A model generated the notes under the pieces. It searched no databases. It was not told the DNA's origin and was given only the letters and a program-made list of their open reading frames with translations. This document shows positions 1-9,453 of a stretch of 64,000 nt of DNA, one piece after another. Numbering within the stretch: the first letter of the stretch is position 1; each line of letters starts with the position of its first letter. The stretch is from Hyphomicrobiales bacterium. Lineage in GTDB: Bacteria > Pseudomonadota > Alphaproteobacteria > Rhizobiales > Rhizobiaceae. A program made the position numbers and the translations under genes. Where the stretch lies: NCBI GenBank assembly GCA_900469625.1, contig UBXV01000013.1:62001-126000 (forward strand), read 5' to 3'.

Positions 1-522
1 GCCAATGCCGGCGATGAAGTCTGGATCGCAGCGCGCGTCTCGGCCAAGGGCAAGGGCCGCGAAAGCGATCGCCGCTTTCGCGATCTCTGCCGCCGGCTCG
101 GCTTCGGCATGCTTGCCGTTGCCGATAGCGGCACGGTCGACGTGATTGTCGCGGCATCGGCCGCGATGCCGCGCAAGAACCTGAAAAAGCGGGCGCGGCT
201 GATCAAGGAACATCATCGGCGCAAGGGCGATCCGACACTCGGCGGCAGTACGCGGGCGCCGATCATGACCGCCTACCGCCAGCAGGCCCTTGCCTGCGCC
301 GCCGCGTTGCAGCTCGGACAGCTGCGCCCCCGCGACCTGCGCGACGCCGCGCCCGATGCCGCAAAGATCCTGCAAGGCAATGTCTACGGGTGGTTCGAAC
401 GGGTCGAACGCGGGGTCTACGCGCTGACGGACCTCGGCGCGGAAGCGCTTCGGCGCTGGCCGCAAGCTCCGGTTTCGGGTGTATCGGCGACAGAGGCCAT
501 CACACTGTGTGGCGAAAACTGA
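1..522 (+). CDS. DUF2161-family protein, C-terminal part (cut by window start)
   Basis: The frame is open from base 1, so the gene begins before the window; at least 173 residues are present. The visible part (VWIAARVSAKGKGRESDRRF, then a KKRARLIKEHHRRKGDPTLG stretch and a TRAPIMTAYRQQAL segment) looks like the DUF2161 family, proposed to be PD-(D/E)XK-type phosphodiesterases of unknown substrate. The catalytic part would lie mostly upstream and cannot be checked. The C-terminal segment (NVYGWFERVERGVYALTDLG) resembles a small winged-helix-like tail. The gene ends 19 bases before the DUF454 gene on the same strand, so the two may be co-transcribed. Family assignment is by recognition only. 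Confidence 0.7.
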   Translation, partial: ANAGDEVWIAARVSAKGKGRESDRRFRDLCRRLGFGMLAVADSGTVDVIVAASAAMPRKNLKKRARLIKEHHRRKGDPTLGGSTRAPIMTAYRQQALACAAALQLGQLRPRDLRDAAPDAAKILQGNVYGWFERVERGVYALTDLGAEALRRWPQAPVSGVSATEAITLCGEN

Positions 523-541
523 GCTGCCCCGGAGAGCAAAG

Positions 542-910
542 ATGAACCTTCCCCTTCGGCTGCTCTGTCTTGGCCTCGGCTGGCTGATGGTCGGCCTTGG
601 CGTTGCCGGTATCTTTCTGCCGATCCTGCCGACCACGCCGTTCCTGCTCTTGGCGGCAGGCCTGTTTGCCCGGGCATCGCCGCGGCTCGAACGCTGGCTG
701 CTGGAGCACCCGACCCTCGGCCCGCCCTTGCGGCTGTGGCGCGAAAGAGGCGCGATCCCCACCAGGGCAAAGAGGGTTGCGCTGGCGCTGATGGCGGCAA
801 GCTTCGCCTTCTTCTGCTTCGTCAGCCAACCGAGCGTGCCGCTCGCCGCGATCGTCGGCGGCGCGATGCTGCTGCCCGCCCTTTTCATCATCACCCGACC
901 GAGTGCCTGA
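542..910 (+). CDS. DUF454 (YbaN-like) inner-membrane protein
   Basis: 122 residues. I chose ATG at 542 because it follows a purine-rich GGAGAGCAAAG at a normal distance and begins directly with a membrane segment; a start at 479 would overlap the preceding gene. The protein has hydrophobic helices near residues 5-40, with the typical PILPTTPFLLLAAGLFARAS motif, and near residues 82-118, joined by a short cytoplasmic stretch (LERWLLEHPTLGPPLRLWRE). These features match the YbaN/DUF454 family, a small inner-membrane family of unknown biochemical role. Length is normal. It ends 40 bases from the convergent napC gene. Confidence 0.85.
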   Translation: MNLPLRLLCLGLGWLMVGLGVAGIFLPILPTTPFLLLAAGLFARASPRLERWLLEHPTLGPPLRLWRERGAIPTRAKRVALALMAASFAFFCFVSQPSVPLAAIVGGAMLLPALFIITRPSA

Positions 911-950
911 TCGATCGGGCGCCCGGCGCCCGCCTTGCGGGAGGCGACAC

Positions 951-1646
951 TTAAAGATTGCTGGCGTGCAGCTCCATCATCGCCCGGCGAAGATCGTCGA
1001 TCGGCGTCATGCCGGAGGTGGTCGTGCCTTCCAACTCCTTCGGCATCTTCCAGCCGGGGTCGATACCCTGCATGTTGGGCAGTTCATGGGCGATGCCCTT
1101 GTGACAGTCGATGCAAGTCGCCTTGCCCGACAGCAGATAGCGGGTGTGGATGGTGGCGGCGCGCTCCGTTTGCTTCTGCAGGTCCATCGCAACGGATGCG
1201 TGGCAGTTGCGGCATTCCAGGCTGTCATTAGCCTTCAGCCGCGCCCATTCGTGCTGGGCGAGTTCGAGGCGTTTTTCCAGGAATTTCGGCCGCGTACTGA
1301 TCGTGCCGAAGATCTTGCCCCAGACCTCCTTCGACGCCTGCATCTTGCGGGCGATCTTGTCCGTCCATTGGTGCGGCACGTGGCAATCGGGACAGGACGC
1401 GCGCACGCCGGACCGGTTGGAGAAGTGGATGGTGCGCGTCAGCTCCTCATAGACGTTGTCCTTCATCTCGTGACAGGAGGTGCAGAACTTCTCGGTGTTG
1501 GTGATTTCCAGCGCCGTATTGAACGCGCCCCAGAACATCACGCCGCCGACGAAACCGCCGAGCGTGAGAAATCCGAGGCTGAGCGTGCCGGCCGGCGTGC
1601 TGACCAGCCGCCACGCCCAGAGGATAAGACTTCGGATCCGCTCCAT
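951..1646 (-). CDS. napC: NapC, membrane-anchored tetraheme cytochrome c
   Basis: 231 residues. NapC takes electrons from the quinol pool in the inner membrane and passes them to the NapAB nitrate reductase in the periplasm. An N-terminal membrane anchor (about residues 18-42) is followed by four CXXCH heme sites: CTSCH near 55, CPDCH near 85, CRNCH near 145 and CIDCH near 178. This is the NapC/NirT pattern with normal length. It is the last gene of the nap operon, 4 bases downstream of napB. The run [19 protein letters not shown] is characteristic of the family. Confidence 0.96.
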   Translation of the reverse strand: MERIRSLILWAWRLVSTPAGTLSLGFLTLGGFVGGVMFWGAFNTALEITNTEKFCTSCHEMKDNVYEELTRTIHFSNRSGVRASCPDCHVPHQWTDKIARKMQASKEVWGKIFGTISTRPKFLEKRLELAQHEWARLKANDSLECRNCHASVAMDLQKQTERAATIHTRYLLSGKATCIDCHKGIAHELPNMQGIDPGWKMPKELEGTTTSGMTPIDDLRRAMMELHASNL

Positions 1647-1650
1647 GGGC

Positions 1651-2151
1651 TCACTCGCTTCCGGCCGGCTTGACGCCGAGTTCGCTCATATCCTTGAAAC
1701 CATTGTCCACCAGCGGGCGGACGTCCGCCTGCGGCACATGGCAAGCCGTGCAGAAATAGCGCCGGGGAGAGACGTCGGCGATCATCTGGCCGTCGCGCGT
1801 CATGTAGTGCGTCACGCTGATCATCGGCGCGCCGCTGTCCTGGGTGAACTCGCGCTTGTGGCAGGAGAGACAGCGATTGGTGTTGACCGAGAGCTGGTAG
1901 CCCTCGATCGAGTGCGGGATGATCGGCGGCTGGTCCGGATAGGCGCGCATCTTGCGTTTGTCGTCCACCACCCATTTCGGCAGGGTGGCCGCAGGGCCGG
2001 TTTCCATCTGCGGTGTGGGGCCCTCAAGCTGCGGCACCATCTGCTGGACGACCTGAGCAATCGCCGTCGTCGCGACGAACAGCGCGAGACCGATGGCAAC
2101 GGCCATCCATTCTGGTCGCCTCAGGCGACGGAGACGATCTTGACTGCGCAT
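1651..2151 (-). CDS. napB: NapB, diheme cytochrome c subunit of periplasmic nitrate reductase
   Basis: 166 residues. NapB is the small electron-transfer subunit that relays electrons from NapC to NapA in the periplasm. An N-terminal hydrophobic segment (about residues 15-32, ending in IAQ) acts as export signal. Two heme-binding motifs are present, CLSCH near residue 94 and CTACH near 134. The start overlaps the end of napA by 31 bases in another frame, which suggests translational coupling. Downstream histidines ([10 protein letters not shown]) fit axial-ligand positions of NapB. Confidence 0.95.
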   Translation of the reverse strand: MRSQDRLRRLRRPEWMAVAIGLALFVATTAIAQVVQQMVPQLEGPTPQMETGPAATLPKWVVDDKRKMRAYPDQPPIIPHSIEGYQLSVNTNRCLSCHKREFTQDSGAPMISVTHYMTRDGQMIADVSPRRYFCTACHVPQADVRPLVDNGFKDMSELGVKPAGSE

Positions 2152-4625
2152 TTTTTGAAATCCGTCTGTTTGGAGATGGGATCCGTTGCGTCGAGTGTCA
2201 CCTTGTTGATCAGCTGGCTCGCATCGAACCAGGGCACGAAGATCACGCCGGGCGGCATGCGATTGCGACCGCGCGTGTCGATGCGCGAGCGGATTTCGCC
2301 ACGTCTTGACAGGATCCGCACCTCCGCCCCCTGATTGATGCCGCGCTTGCGCGCGTCGTCGGCATTCATGAAACAGCGCGCGCCGGGAAACGCCCGGTAG
2401 AGTTCCGGAACGCGCATGGTCATCGAGCCGGAATGCCAGTGCTCGAGCACGCGCCCAGTCACCAGCCAGAGATCGAATTCATCGTCCGGCATTTCTGCCG
2501 GCGGCTCGTAGGGCACGGCGAGAATGATCGCCTTACCGTCAGGCCGGCCGTAGAATTTCACGCCTTCGCCGGCTTTCACGTAGGGATCGAAGCCCTCGCG
2601 ATAACGCCAACGCGTTTCCTTGCCGTCTACCACGGGCCAGCGCAGGCCCCGTTCCTCGTGGTAGCGATCATAGGGCGCCAGATCGTGGCCATGGCCGCGA
2701 CCAAAGGTGGCATATTCCTCGAACAGACCCTTCTGGAGATAGAAGCCGAAGGCTTCCGCCTCGTTGTTGGCGTAGTCGCCGCTGACCTCGCTCAAGGGGA
2801 AGCGATTGACCTCGCCGTTCTGGAACAGAACGTCGTGCAGGGTCTTGCCCTTGAACTCGGGGTTGGCTGCAAGGATTTCCGCCGGCCAGACCTCGTCGGT
2901 GATGAAGCGCTTGGAAAATTCCACCATCTGCCAGAGATCCGAGCGCGCTTCGCCCGGCGCCTGCACCAGCTGGTGCCAGACATGGGTGCGGCGTTCGGCA
3001 TTGCCGTAGGCACCTTCCTTTTCCACCCACATCGCCGCGGGCAGGATGAGATCGGCGCTCATCGCCGTGATCGTCGGATAGGCATCGGAGACGACGATGA
3101 AGTTTTCAGGATTGCGATAGCCCTGCCAGGTCTCGTTGCTGGTGTTGGGGCCGGCCTGGACGTTGTTGTTGACCTGCACCCAGTAGAAGCTGAGCTTGCC
3201 GTCCTTCAGCATCCGGTCCTGCTCGACGGCGTGATAGCCGGGCTTCTCCGGGATGATGCCATTGGGGATCCGCCAGATCTCCTCGGCATGCTTGCGGTGC
3301 TCGGGATTGGTCACGGTCATGTCGGCCGGCAGGCGATGGGCAAACGTCCCGACCTCGCGTGCCGTGCCACAGGCGGACGGCTGGCCGGTCAGCGAGAACG
3401 GGCTGTTGCCAGGCTCCGAAATCTTTCCGGTCAAAAGGTGGATGTTGTAGACCATCTGGTTGGCCCAGACGCCGCGCACATGCTGGTTGAAGCCCATGGT
3501 CCACAGCGACATCACCTTGCGCTGCGGATCGGCATAAAGTTCGGCGAGCTCTTCCAGGAATGCCGGGTCGACCCCGCTCAGTTCGGCCGTCTTCTTCAGG
3601 GTGTATTCCGACACGAAGGCCTTGAACGCCGCATAATCCATCGGCTCCATCTTGCCGGGATCCGACGCATTGGCCGCCTTGACCTCAAGCGGATTGTCCG
3701 GCCGCAGCCCGTAGCCGATATCGGTGACGCCGCGCATGAACGTCGTGTGCTTTTGCACGAAGTCTTCGTTCACCCTGCCCTTTTCGATGATGTAGTTGGC
3801 GATGTAGTTGAGGATGGCGAGGTCGGTGCCGGGCTTGAACACCATCGGGATGTCGGCGAGATCCATGCTGCGATGGGTGAAGGTCGACAGCACCGCCACC
3901 TTCACATGCGGCTGGCCGAGCCTTCGGTCGGCAAGCCGCGTCCACAGAATCGGGTGCATCTCCGCCATGTTCGAGCCCCAGAGCACGAAGGCATCCGCGT
4001 GCTCGAAATCGTCGTAGCAGCCCATCGGTTCGTCCATGCCGAAGGTGCGCATGAAGGCGTAGGCCGCCGACGCCATGCAATGGCGGGCGTTGGGGTCGAG
4101 GTTGTTGGAGCGGAAGCCCGCGCGCATCAGCTTGGTCGCGGCATAGCCCTCGAAGATCGTCCACTGGCCGGAGCCGAACATGCCGACGGCGGTCGGCCCC
4201 TTCTCCTTCAGCACCTTTTTGCATTGCTCGGCCATGACGTCGAAGGCTTCGTCCCAACTGACGGGCTCGAACTCGCCATCCTTGCTGTAGGCGCCGTTCG
4301 ACTTGCGCAGCATCGGCGTCTTCAGCCGGTCGGTGCCATACATGATCTTCGAAAGGAAATAGCCCTTGATGCAGTTGAGGCCGCGATTGACCTCGGCCTG
4401 CATGTCGCCATGGGTGGCGACGACCTGCCCCTCCTTGACGCCGACCATCACGCCGCAGCCGGTGCCGCAGAAACGACAGGGCGCCTTCGACCACTTGATC
4501 TCGAGCGCGCTGATGCCGCCGGGCACCGGTTGGGCGGCAGCCGGCAGCGCGATGCCGGCGGTGGCGGCGGCAATGCCCGCTGCATGTGCCTTCAGGATGT
4601 CACGCCGCGTCAGTTCGGTGGTCAT
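2121..4625 (-). CDS. napA: NapA, catalytic subunit of periplasmic nitrate reductase
   Basis: 834 residues, the usual size. NapA reduces nitrate to nitrite at a molybdenum bis-MGD centre in the periplasm. The N-terminus carries a twin-arginine signal ([12 protein letters not shown], arginines 7-8) ending near residue 31. A [4Fe-4S] site follows (C50, C53, C57, C85). The molybdenum-ligand cysteine is in [14 protein letters not shown] near residue 183. The C-terminal molybdopterin-dinucleotide-binding domain includes [20 protein letters not shown]. It lies between napD and napB and overlaps both, typical of a tightly packed napEFDABC operon. Nap in rhizobia can serve denitrification or redox balancing; the sequence does not say which. 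Confidence 0.98.
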   Translation of the reverse strand: MTTELTRRDILKAHAAGIAAATAGIALPAAAQPVPGGISALEIKWSKAPCRFCGTGCGVMVGVKEGQVVATHGDMQAEVNRGLNCIKGYFLSKIMYGTDRLKTPMLRKSNGAYSKDGEFEPVSWDEAFDVMAEQCKKVLKEKGPTAVGMFGSGQWTIFEGYAATKLMRAGFRSNNLDPNARHCMASAAYAFMRTFGMDEPMGCYDDFEHADAFVLWGSNMAEMHPILWTRLADRRLGQPHVKVAVLSTFTHRSMDLADIPMVFKPGTDLAILNYIANYIIEKGRVNEDFVQKHTTFMRGVTDIGYGLRPDNPLEVKAANASDPGKMEPMDYAAFKAFVSEYTLKKTAELSGVDPAFLEELAELYADPQRKVMSLWTMGFNQHVRGVWANQMVYNIHLLTGKISEPGNSPFSLTGQPSACGTAREVGTFAHRLPADMTVTNPEHRKHAEEIWRIPNGIIPEKPGYHAVEQDRMLKDGKLSFYWVQVNNNVQAGPNTSNETWQGYRNPENFIVVSDAYPTITAMSADLILPAAMWVEKEGAYGNAERRTHVWHQLVQAPGEARSDLWQMVEFSKRFITDEVWPAEILAANPEFKGKTLHDVLFQNGEVNRFPLSEVSGDYANNEAEAFGFYLQKGLFEEYATFGRGHGHDLAPYDRYHEERGLRWPVVDGKETRWRYREGFDPYVKAGEGVKFYGRPDGKAIILAVPYEPPAEMPDDEFDLWLVTGRVLEHWHSGSMTMRVPELYRAFPGARCFMNADDARKRGINQGAEVRILSRRGEIRSRIDTRGRNRMPPGVIFVPWFDASQLINKVTLDATDPISKQTDFKKCAVKIVSVA

Positions 4626-4890
4626 CGTCCGTCACTCCCTCCGGTTCGACATGCTCGAACACCATGTTGGCTGCGACCACGCCTTCGAGCGTGGAGATCG
4701 TCGACAGGGCTTCACCAAGCATGCCGGTATTCGTTCCCTCGATCACCACGACGATCTTGCCGCCTTCGTGACCGTAAACCTCGACATTTTCCATGCGCGC
4801 CAGCGCGGCGAGCACATCGTCCTTCATCGCCGGAAGAGCGACGACGACGGCGCTTGAGACATGATAGTGCCGGGCGTGTTGCTCAGGCAT
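4600..4890 (-). CDS. napD: NapD, chaperone for NapA maturation
   Basis: 96 residues. I chose the ATG at 4890 ([13 protein letters not shown]); the frame stays open further upstream, but that stretch would lie wholly inside napF. NapD is a small cytoplasmic ferredoxin-fold chaperone that binds the NapA twin-arginine signal and delays export until the cofactor is inserted. The core [11 protein letters not shown]...[17 protein letters not shown] matches the family. It overlaps napF by 8 bases upstream and napA by 26 bases downstream. Confidence 0.93.
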   Translation of the reverse strand: MPEQHARHYHVSSAVVVALPAMKDDVLAALARMENVEVYGHEGGKIVVVIEGTNTGMLGEALSTISTLEGVVAANMVFEHVEPEGVTDDDHRTDAA

Positions 4891-5377
4891 GGACGCCCTC
4901 CTCAAGCGGTTCGGCGACCCCGATCGCAGCGACCGGACAGGTCCCGATGCAGGCGCCGCATCCGCTGCAGCTATCGGCATCGACCTCCGGCAGGAAAGGA
5001 CCGCCGGCACGCGGACGAAAGCGGATTGCCTGCTCGGGACAGGCATCGCGGCACGATTGGCAGGCGACATAGTTGCGGGCAAGACAGCCATCGCCGATGG
5101 CAACGACATGGGCGAGCCGCGTCATACTCTGGCCAGTGAACACCGGCTCCGGACAGACGCGCGCGCAATCACCGCAGAAGGTGCATTCGCCGCCGGAAAA
5201 GTCGAGCGTCGGGCGCTCATCCATGAGCGCGACGATGTGGGTGGGACAGTGCTGCACGCAGCGGCCACATCCGGTGCAGGCCGTCAGGCTTTCCACGGTA
5301 ACGCCGGGCGGCAGGACACGCCTTCGCTCAGCCTGCCGGCCGAAGAACAATCCGCGTCTGGTTGTCACCGGCCCCAT
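4883..5377 (-). CDS. napF: NapF, cytoplasmic iron-sulfur protein
   Basis: 164 residues. NapF is a cytoplasmic ferredoxin-type protein thought to help assemble the iron-sulfur centre of NapA before export. Cysteine groups are visible at 34/37/40/44, 65/68/71/75, about 98/106/109/113 and 137/140/143/147, so three or four [4Fe-4S] sites are likely. The N-terminus (TTRRGLFFGR) has the basic and aromatic pattern seen in other NapF proteins. It sits 8 bases downstream of napE and overlaps napD. Confidence 0.94.
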   Translation of the reverse strand: MGPVTTRRGLFFGRQAERRRVLPPGVTVESLTACTGCGRCVQHCPTHIVALMDERPTLDFSGGECTFCGDCARVCPEPVFTGQSMTRLAHVVAIGDGCLARNYVACQSCRDACPEQAIRFRPRAGGPFLPEVDADSCSGCGACIGTCPVAAIGVAEPLEEGVHA

Positions 5378-5385
5378 CGATCACC

Positions 5386-5610
5386 TCAATGCCCGAGTGG
5401 GCCCGGAGGGCCGAAGATCATTTGATAGAACCAGACCAGGAAGCCGTAACCGGCCACCGTACCGACGGCGACGATCGGCCAGATGCCGAAGGCGAGGACG
5501 AGAAAAGTCAGAAGTTCCTGGCGCCGGCGCGAGCGCGGCTCCCCTTCGGTCAAGTGCTGTGGAGGTACCTCTGACACGTCAGGCTCCCGGGCTCGTTGAT
5601 CCGAGAGCAT
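5386..5610 (-). CDS. napE: NapE, small inner-membrane protein of the nap operon
   Basis: 74 residues. First gene of the nap operon. The ATG at 5610 is preceded by AAGGA at a normal distance. About 30 polar residues precede one membrane helix (ELLTFLVLAFGIWPIVAVGT and on to FLVWFYQMIFGPPG), which is the NapE pattern. Its function is not established; it may interact with NapC or with assembly. A longer polar N-terminus than some homologues could mean that translation begins later, but no better start is visible. Confidence 0.9.
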   Translation of the reverse strand: MLSDQRAREPDVSEVPPQHLTEGEPRSRRRQELLTFLVLAFGIWPIVAVGTVAGYGFLVWFYQMIFGPPGPLGH

Positions 5611-6087
5611 AGTAACAATCCTTGGCAGAAAAGAAAGCGGAACAAACTATACCATAATACTCAAGTACATAAATAACATATGTCAATTCAAAGCGATAAT
5701 TACCCCGGCAATTCTAGCGGTAGTTCGCCGCGTGAGCGTCGAGATCTCACTTGGTCTTTTCGCAAATGACCATTTGAAGGGGCCGCGAAACAACGTCGAC
5801 GCGTTGATCAGGGTGTAAGCCGCGTGCGCCATGACGCGCTTCTAAGCCATTGGATTTCGCAGAAAACCGACGATTCGCGAAATGCGCCAGTGCATTCCCC
5901 AACGCGAAACCGCAGCCGCGCAATAATACTGGGTGCAGTCGAGCGCTCGGCCCGTCTTCGTAAACGACGCGCACGCCGTGCCGCGCCATCCCCACGATTG
6001 CCGGTTGACAAGCCGATGGAGATAAGGACACATATTGCATTACAAAGGGATCAATTCCTTAATAAAGGAATATACGGAGGACTTGGG
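5611..6087. promoter_or_regulatory. Intergenic region between nap operon and the acetyltransferase operon
   Basis: A 477-base gap between divergent transcription units. Bases about 5640-5715 are unusually AT-rich for this window and probably hold the nap promoter on the minus strand. Bases 6054-6071 form a perfect small hairpin (ATTCCTT-AATA-AAGGAAT) just before the GGAGG of the next gene, and a TTGACA hexamer lies at 6005-6010 without a convincing -10 partner. Open frames here (for example 5747-6040, minus) show no protein-like composition and are not called. Confidence 0.5.
5673..5686 (-). promoter_or_regulatory. Candidate Fnr/FixK/NnrR-like half-palindrome upstream of napE
   Basis: Read on the minus strand this is TTGACATATGTTAT. 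The left half TTGAC matches the TTGAC/T-N4-G/ATCAA pattern of Fnr/NnrR-type regulators exactly, but the right half (GTTAT) matches only partly. It lies 63 bases upstream of the napE start codon in the AT-rich stretch. Such regulators commonly control nap genes in alphaproteobacteria. It could equally be the -35 hexamer (TTGACA) of a sigma-70-type promoter. Weak evidence. Confidence 0.3.
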
Positions 6088-6567
6088 GTGCCGGACTTGC
6101 TTGTGAGCTTGTATTCGCCGACGCTCGCCAATCTCAAGCGGAAAACCGACACGACCGACATTCGCATTCGCCCGGCGCTGCCGCCGGAGATGCGTGTCGT
6201 CGTCGAATGGGTAAGGCAGAACTTCAGTGACAATTGGGCGAGCGAGGTTCTCGTCGCCTTCTCCCGCCAGCCGATCGCCTGCCTGATTGCGGTCGAGGAC
6301 GGCAAACTGCTGGGCTTTGCCTGCTACGACACGACAGCGCGCGGCTTCTTCGGTCCGACCGGGGTCGCCGGCGAAAGCCGTGGTCGCGGCATCGGCGTCG
6401 ATCTGCTCGTTGCGTCGCTCGAAACCATGAAGACGCTCGGCCACGCCTACGCCTTTATCGGCGATGCCGGCCCCGTCGACTTCTATGCCAAGACCATCGG
6501 CGCGGTCGCCATCCCCGCCACCGACAAGGGCATCTACGAAGGCATGCTTCGTAGCCCATCCAAATAA
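6088..6567 (+). CDS. GNAT-family N-acetyltransferase
   Basis: 159 residues from GTG at 6088. This start has a full GGAGG at 6076-6080 with 7-base spacing; the frame is open further upstream but that part is arginine-rich noise. The GNAT core is clear: an IRIRPALPPEMRVVVEWVRQ start, central strands (ACLIAVEDGKLLGFACYD), the acetyl-CoA pyrophosphate loop GESRGRGIGVDLLVASLETM and a C-terminal AYAFIGDAGPVDFYAKTIGA. It lies 24 bases upstream of the GH3 gene and so heads an operon with an oligosaccharide- or peptide-type ABC importer. Acetylation of an amino sugar or of a wall-derived amine is plausible, but the substrate cannot be read from the sequence. Confidence 0.88.
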   Translation: MPDLLVSLYSPTLANLKRKTDTTDIRIRPALPPEMRVVVEWVRQNFSDNWASEVLVAFSRQPIACLIAVEDGKLLGFACYDTTARGFFGPTGVAGESRGRGIGVDLLVASLETMKTLGHAYAFIGDAGPVDFYAKTIGAVAIPATDKGIYEGMLRSPSK

Positions 6568-6591
6568 TCATCTGAACATCGGAGCTATCCC

Positions 6592-7614
6592 ATGGCATCG
6601 ACGCCGCTCGCCCTCTTCGTCGGGCTTCCCAATCCCACACTCTCGAACGACGAGTTCGCGCTCTTTCGCGAAACCAATCCGCTCGGCCTGTTCGTCGGCC
6701 GCCGCAACCTGCGCGAACCCGGTCAGGTCAAGGTCCTGATCGAACGCTTTCGCGAGGCGGTCGGCCGTGAGGACGCGCCCGTCTTCACCGACCAGGAAGG
6801 TGGTCGCGTGCAGCATCTCGACGCCGGTCCCTGGCCGCTTTTCCGCAGCTTCGGCCAGTTTGCCGAGCTTGCCCGCCACGACCTCGATCTCGGCCGCAAG
6901 GCGCTGCGTCTGTCGTCGCAGGCCATGGGCACGATGATGACCGAACTCGGGCTGACCAGCGGCTGCTCGCCGGTTCTCGACCTCGTCTTCGAAACGACCA
7001 GCTCGGTCATCGGCGCACGCTCCTTCGGCTCGGATCCCGACTTCATCGCCGCGCTTGGTCGCGAAGTGGTCGACGGCCTGCTCGAGACCGGCAATATGCC
7101 GGTCATGAAGCACATTCCCGGCCATGGCCGCGCGACACGCGATTCCCACAAGGAACGTCCCGTCGTCGACGCATCGCGCGAAACGCTCGAAGCAACCGAT
7201 TTCAAGCCCTTCGTCGCCCTCAAGGACACGCCCTGGGCGATGGTCGCCCACGTCGTCTACTCCGCCTATGACACCGAGCTGCCGGCCTCCATCTCGCCGA
7301 CCATGCACGAGGTTATCCGCAAGGACATGGGCTACGAGGGCGTGCTGGTCTCGGACTGCATCTTCATGGAATCGCTGCGCGGCACCTTGCCGGAGCGCGT
7401 GAAGCAGGTTCTCGACGCCGGCTCCGACATCGCACTCCACAGCCACGGCGACCTGGCCGAGAGCGAGGCGGCTGCCAAGGCAGCGCGTCCGCTGACGGCA
7501 GACGCACAGAAGCGCATTGCCGCCGGCCAGAGCCGGATCGGCAAACTCAAGGTCGACGTTCGCGCCGCGCACGCCGAAGTCGAAGACATGTTCAAGAGCG
7601 TTCTCGTCGCCTGA
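6592..7614 (+). CDS. Glycoside hydrolase family 3, NagZ-type beta-N-acetylhexosaminidase
   Basis: 340 residues, about the size of single-domain NagZ. NagZ enzymes remove N-acetylglucosamine from muropeptides or chitin fragments, usually in the cytoplasm; no signal peptide is present here. Visible motifs are DQEGGRV (67-73), the acid/base loop KHIPGHG (173-179) followed by DSH (184-186), and VSDCIFME with the nucleophile aspartate at about 255. The KHxPGHG...DSH loop distinguishes NagZ-type from beta-glucosidase-type GH3. It sits between the acetyltransferase and an Opp/Dpp-type importer, which suggests cleavage of imported amino-sugar oligomers or muropeptides. This is probably not the housekeeping cell-division NagZ copy. 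Confidence 0.88.
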   Translation: MASTPLALFVGLPNPTLSNDEFALFRETNPLGLFVGRRNLREPGQVKVLIERFREAVGREDAPVFTDQEGGRVQHLDAGPWPLFRSFGQFAELARHDLDLGRKALRLSSQAMGTMMTELGLTSGCSPVLDLVFETTSSVIGARSFGSDPDFIAALGREVVDGLLETGNMPVMKHIPGHGRATRDSHKERPVVDASRETLEATDFKPFVALKDTPWAMVAHVVYSAYDTELPASISPTMHEVIRKDMGYEGVLVSDCIFMESLRGTLPERVKQVLDAGSDIALHSHGDLAESEAAAKAARPLTADAQKRIAAGQSRIGKLKVDVRAAHAEVEDMFKSVLVA

Positions 7615-7649
7615 CGAGACGCCGTTCACCAATCAAGGGGGGAGAAACC

Positions 7650-9299
7650 ATGAAAACATCCATGCTCTGGGCAGCAACCGCGCTGACCCTTTTTGCCGCG
7701 CCGGCGATGGCGCAATCGGTTCTGACGGTCAACATCGAGCCGGCCACGACCTGGGTTCGCAACTTCAACCCGTTCAACCAGACGTCGGCGCGCCAGAGCA
7801 CGCTCGACTTCGTCTATGAGCCGTTGATCGTCTTCAATCGCTTCAACGACAACAAGCCGGTCTTCCGCCTTGCCGAAAGCTTCAAGCTGTCCGACGACCT
7901 GAAGTCGATCGAGTTCAAGCTGCGCCCGAACCTGAAATGGTCCGACGGCAAGCCGCTGACGGCATCCGACGTCAAGTTCACCTACGACTATCTGAAGAAG
8001 TTCCCGGCGCTCGACTTCGTCAGCATCTGGACGTTCATCACCGGCGTCGAGGCTGTCGACGGCCAGACCGTGCGCTTCACCCTTGCTAATCCGAGCTCGC
8101 TTGCAGCCGAACAGCTGGCGCAGCTGCCGATCGTGCCTGAGCATGTCTGGAAGGATATCGCCGAGCCGGTGACCTTTGCCAACGAAACGCCCGTTGGCAG
8201 TGGCCCGATGACGGAGATCGCCCGCTTTACCGGCCAGACCTACGACCAGTGCCGCAACCCGCACTACTGGGATGCAGCGACGCTGAAGGTCGATTGCATG
8301 CGCTTCCCGCAGCTCGCCGACAACAACCAGATCCTGACCGCGACCGCGTCGGGCACGCTCGACTGGGGCGTTTCCTTCATCCCGGATATCGAGAATGTCT
8401 ACGTCGCCAAGGACCCGGAACACTTCCACTATTGGTACTCGCCGAGCAGCATGGTCGCCTTCCTGTTCAACCAGGAGACCGCCAACGAAAACAACCGCAA
8501 GGCCTTCAACGACGTGAAGTTCCGCCGCGCGGCCTCGATGGCGCTCGACCGCGGCACCATGGTCGACGTCGCCGGCTACGGCTACCCGACGCTCAACGAA
8601 GACCCGGCCGGCATGGGCGAGCTCTACAAGAGCTGGGCTGACCCGACCGTCGCGACCGATTTTGGCACCTACGGCAAGTACGACGCGGATGCATCGAAGG
8701 CGCTGCTCGACGAGGCAGGCTACGTCGACAAGGACGGCGACGGCTTCCGCGACAATCCCGACGGCAGCAAGATCTCGTTCTCGATCATCGTGCCGAGCTC
8801 CTGGACCGACTGGATCGACACCGTGACGATCGCCGTCGAGGGCCTGCAGGCCGTCGGCCTCGATGCCAAGATCGAAACGCCGGAGGAAGCGGTCTGGACC
8901 GGCAACCTCATCAACGGCACGTTCGACGCAGCGATCAACAGCCTGCCGGCATCCGCCTCGCCCTACTACCCCTACAAGCGCGCCTTCAGTTCTTCGGACA
9001 AGGGCAAGACGCGCTTCACCGCGCAGCGCTGGTTCAATGCCGACGTCGAAAAGCTTGTGACCGAGTTCACCCACACGGATGATCTCGCCAAGCAGAAGGA
9101 AGCGATGAACAAGGCACAGCGTATCGTCGCCGAAAACATGCCGATGATGCCGGTGTTCAACAATCCGAACTGGTACCAGTACAACACCAAGCGCTTCACC
9201 GGCTGGGTGTCGGCGGAGAACCCTTTCGTCAACCCGTCGATCACCCGCAACAACCCGGCGCGTCTGCTGCACCTTCTGGCGCTGCAGCCGGTCAAGTAA
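7650..9299 (+). CDS. ABC importer periplasmic binding protein, family 5 (Dpp/Opp type)
   Basis: 549 residues. The signal peptide (MKTSMLWAATALTLFAAPAMA-Q) is clear, so the protein is periplasmic. The SBP family 5 pattern is visible: a YEPLIVFNRF start, LAESFKLSDDLKSIEFKLRP and SDGKPLTASDVKFTYDYLKK. This family binds peptides, but also cello-, chito- and other oligosaccharides. The GH3 enzyme immediately upstream (35 bases) argues for an amino-sugar oligomer or muropeptide as ligand. An RBS (GGGGGGAGAAACC) precedes ATG 7650. A strong hairpin follows the stop codon before the permease genes. Confidence 0.92.
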   Translation: MKTSMLWAATALTLFAAPAMAQSVLTVNIEPATTWVRNFNPFNQTSARQSTLDFVYEPLIVFNRFNDNKPVFRLAESFKLSDDLKSIEFKLRPNLKWSDGKPLTASDVKFTYDYLKKFPALDFVSIWTFITGVEAVDGQTVRFTLANPSSLAAEQLAQLPIVPEHVWKDIAEPVTFANETPVGSGPMTEIARFTGQTYDQCRNPHYWDAATLKVDCMRFPQLADNNQILTATASGTLDWGVSFIPDIENVYVAKDPEHFHYWYSPSSMVAFLFNQETANENNRKAFNDVKFRRAASMALDRGTMVDVAGYGYPTLNEDPAGMGELYKSWADPTVATDFGTYGKYDADASKALLDEAGYVDKDGDGFRDNPDGSKISFSIIVPSSWTDWIDTVTIAVEGLQAVGLDAKIETPEEAVWTGNLINGTFDAAINSLPASASPYYPYKRAFSSSDKGKTRFTAQRWFNADVEKLVTEFTHTDDLAKQKEAMNKAQRIVAENMPMMPVFNNPNWYQYNTKRFTGWVSAENPFVNPSITRNNPARLLHLLALQPVK

Positions 9300-9312
9300 A
9301 TATCCCAGGACT

Positions 9313-9345
9313 GACGGGAGCAGCCGACGATTGGCTGCTCCCGTC
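9313..9345 (+). promoter_or_regulatory. Perfect hairpin between binding-protein and permease genes
   Basis: GACGGGAGCAGCC, a 7-base loop and GGCTGCTCCCGTC form a 13-bp perfect stem 14 bases after the stop of the binding-protein gene and 108 bases before the permease start. There is no T-run, so it looks less like a full terminator than an mRNA-stabilising or partial-termination element that would raise binding protein over permease expression. Confidence 0.7.
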
Positions 9346-9453
9346 TCCGCGCCGGCCTGCGGGAGAGTTCTCGTCCGGGGCTTGCGCCTTTTCAAAGCGT
9401 TTCTGCTGCCTCTCCTGCCGGTAACGGGATCAGGCGCAGTCGATGGAGTCCCC

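Noticed and set aside
2433-5072. 879-residue open frame on the plus strand across napA
   Set aside because: Antisense shadow of napA/napD/napF; His/Arg/Leu/Val-rich low-complexity product without motifs, a usual GC-rich artefact.
5747-6040. Small open frames in the nap upstream region
   Set aside because: No RBS, no family resemblance, and they cover the expected promoter zone.
5824-6087. N-terminal extension of the GNAT gene (start at 5824)
   Set aside because: Arg-rich stretch without GNAT features; the GTG at 6088 has a full GGAGG at proper spacing.
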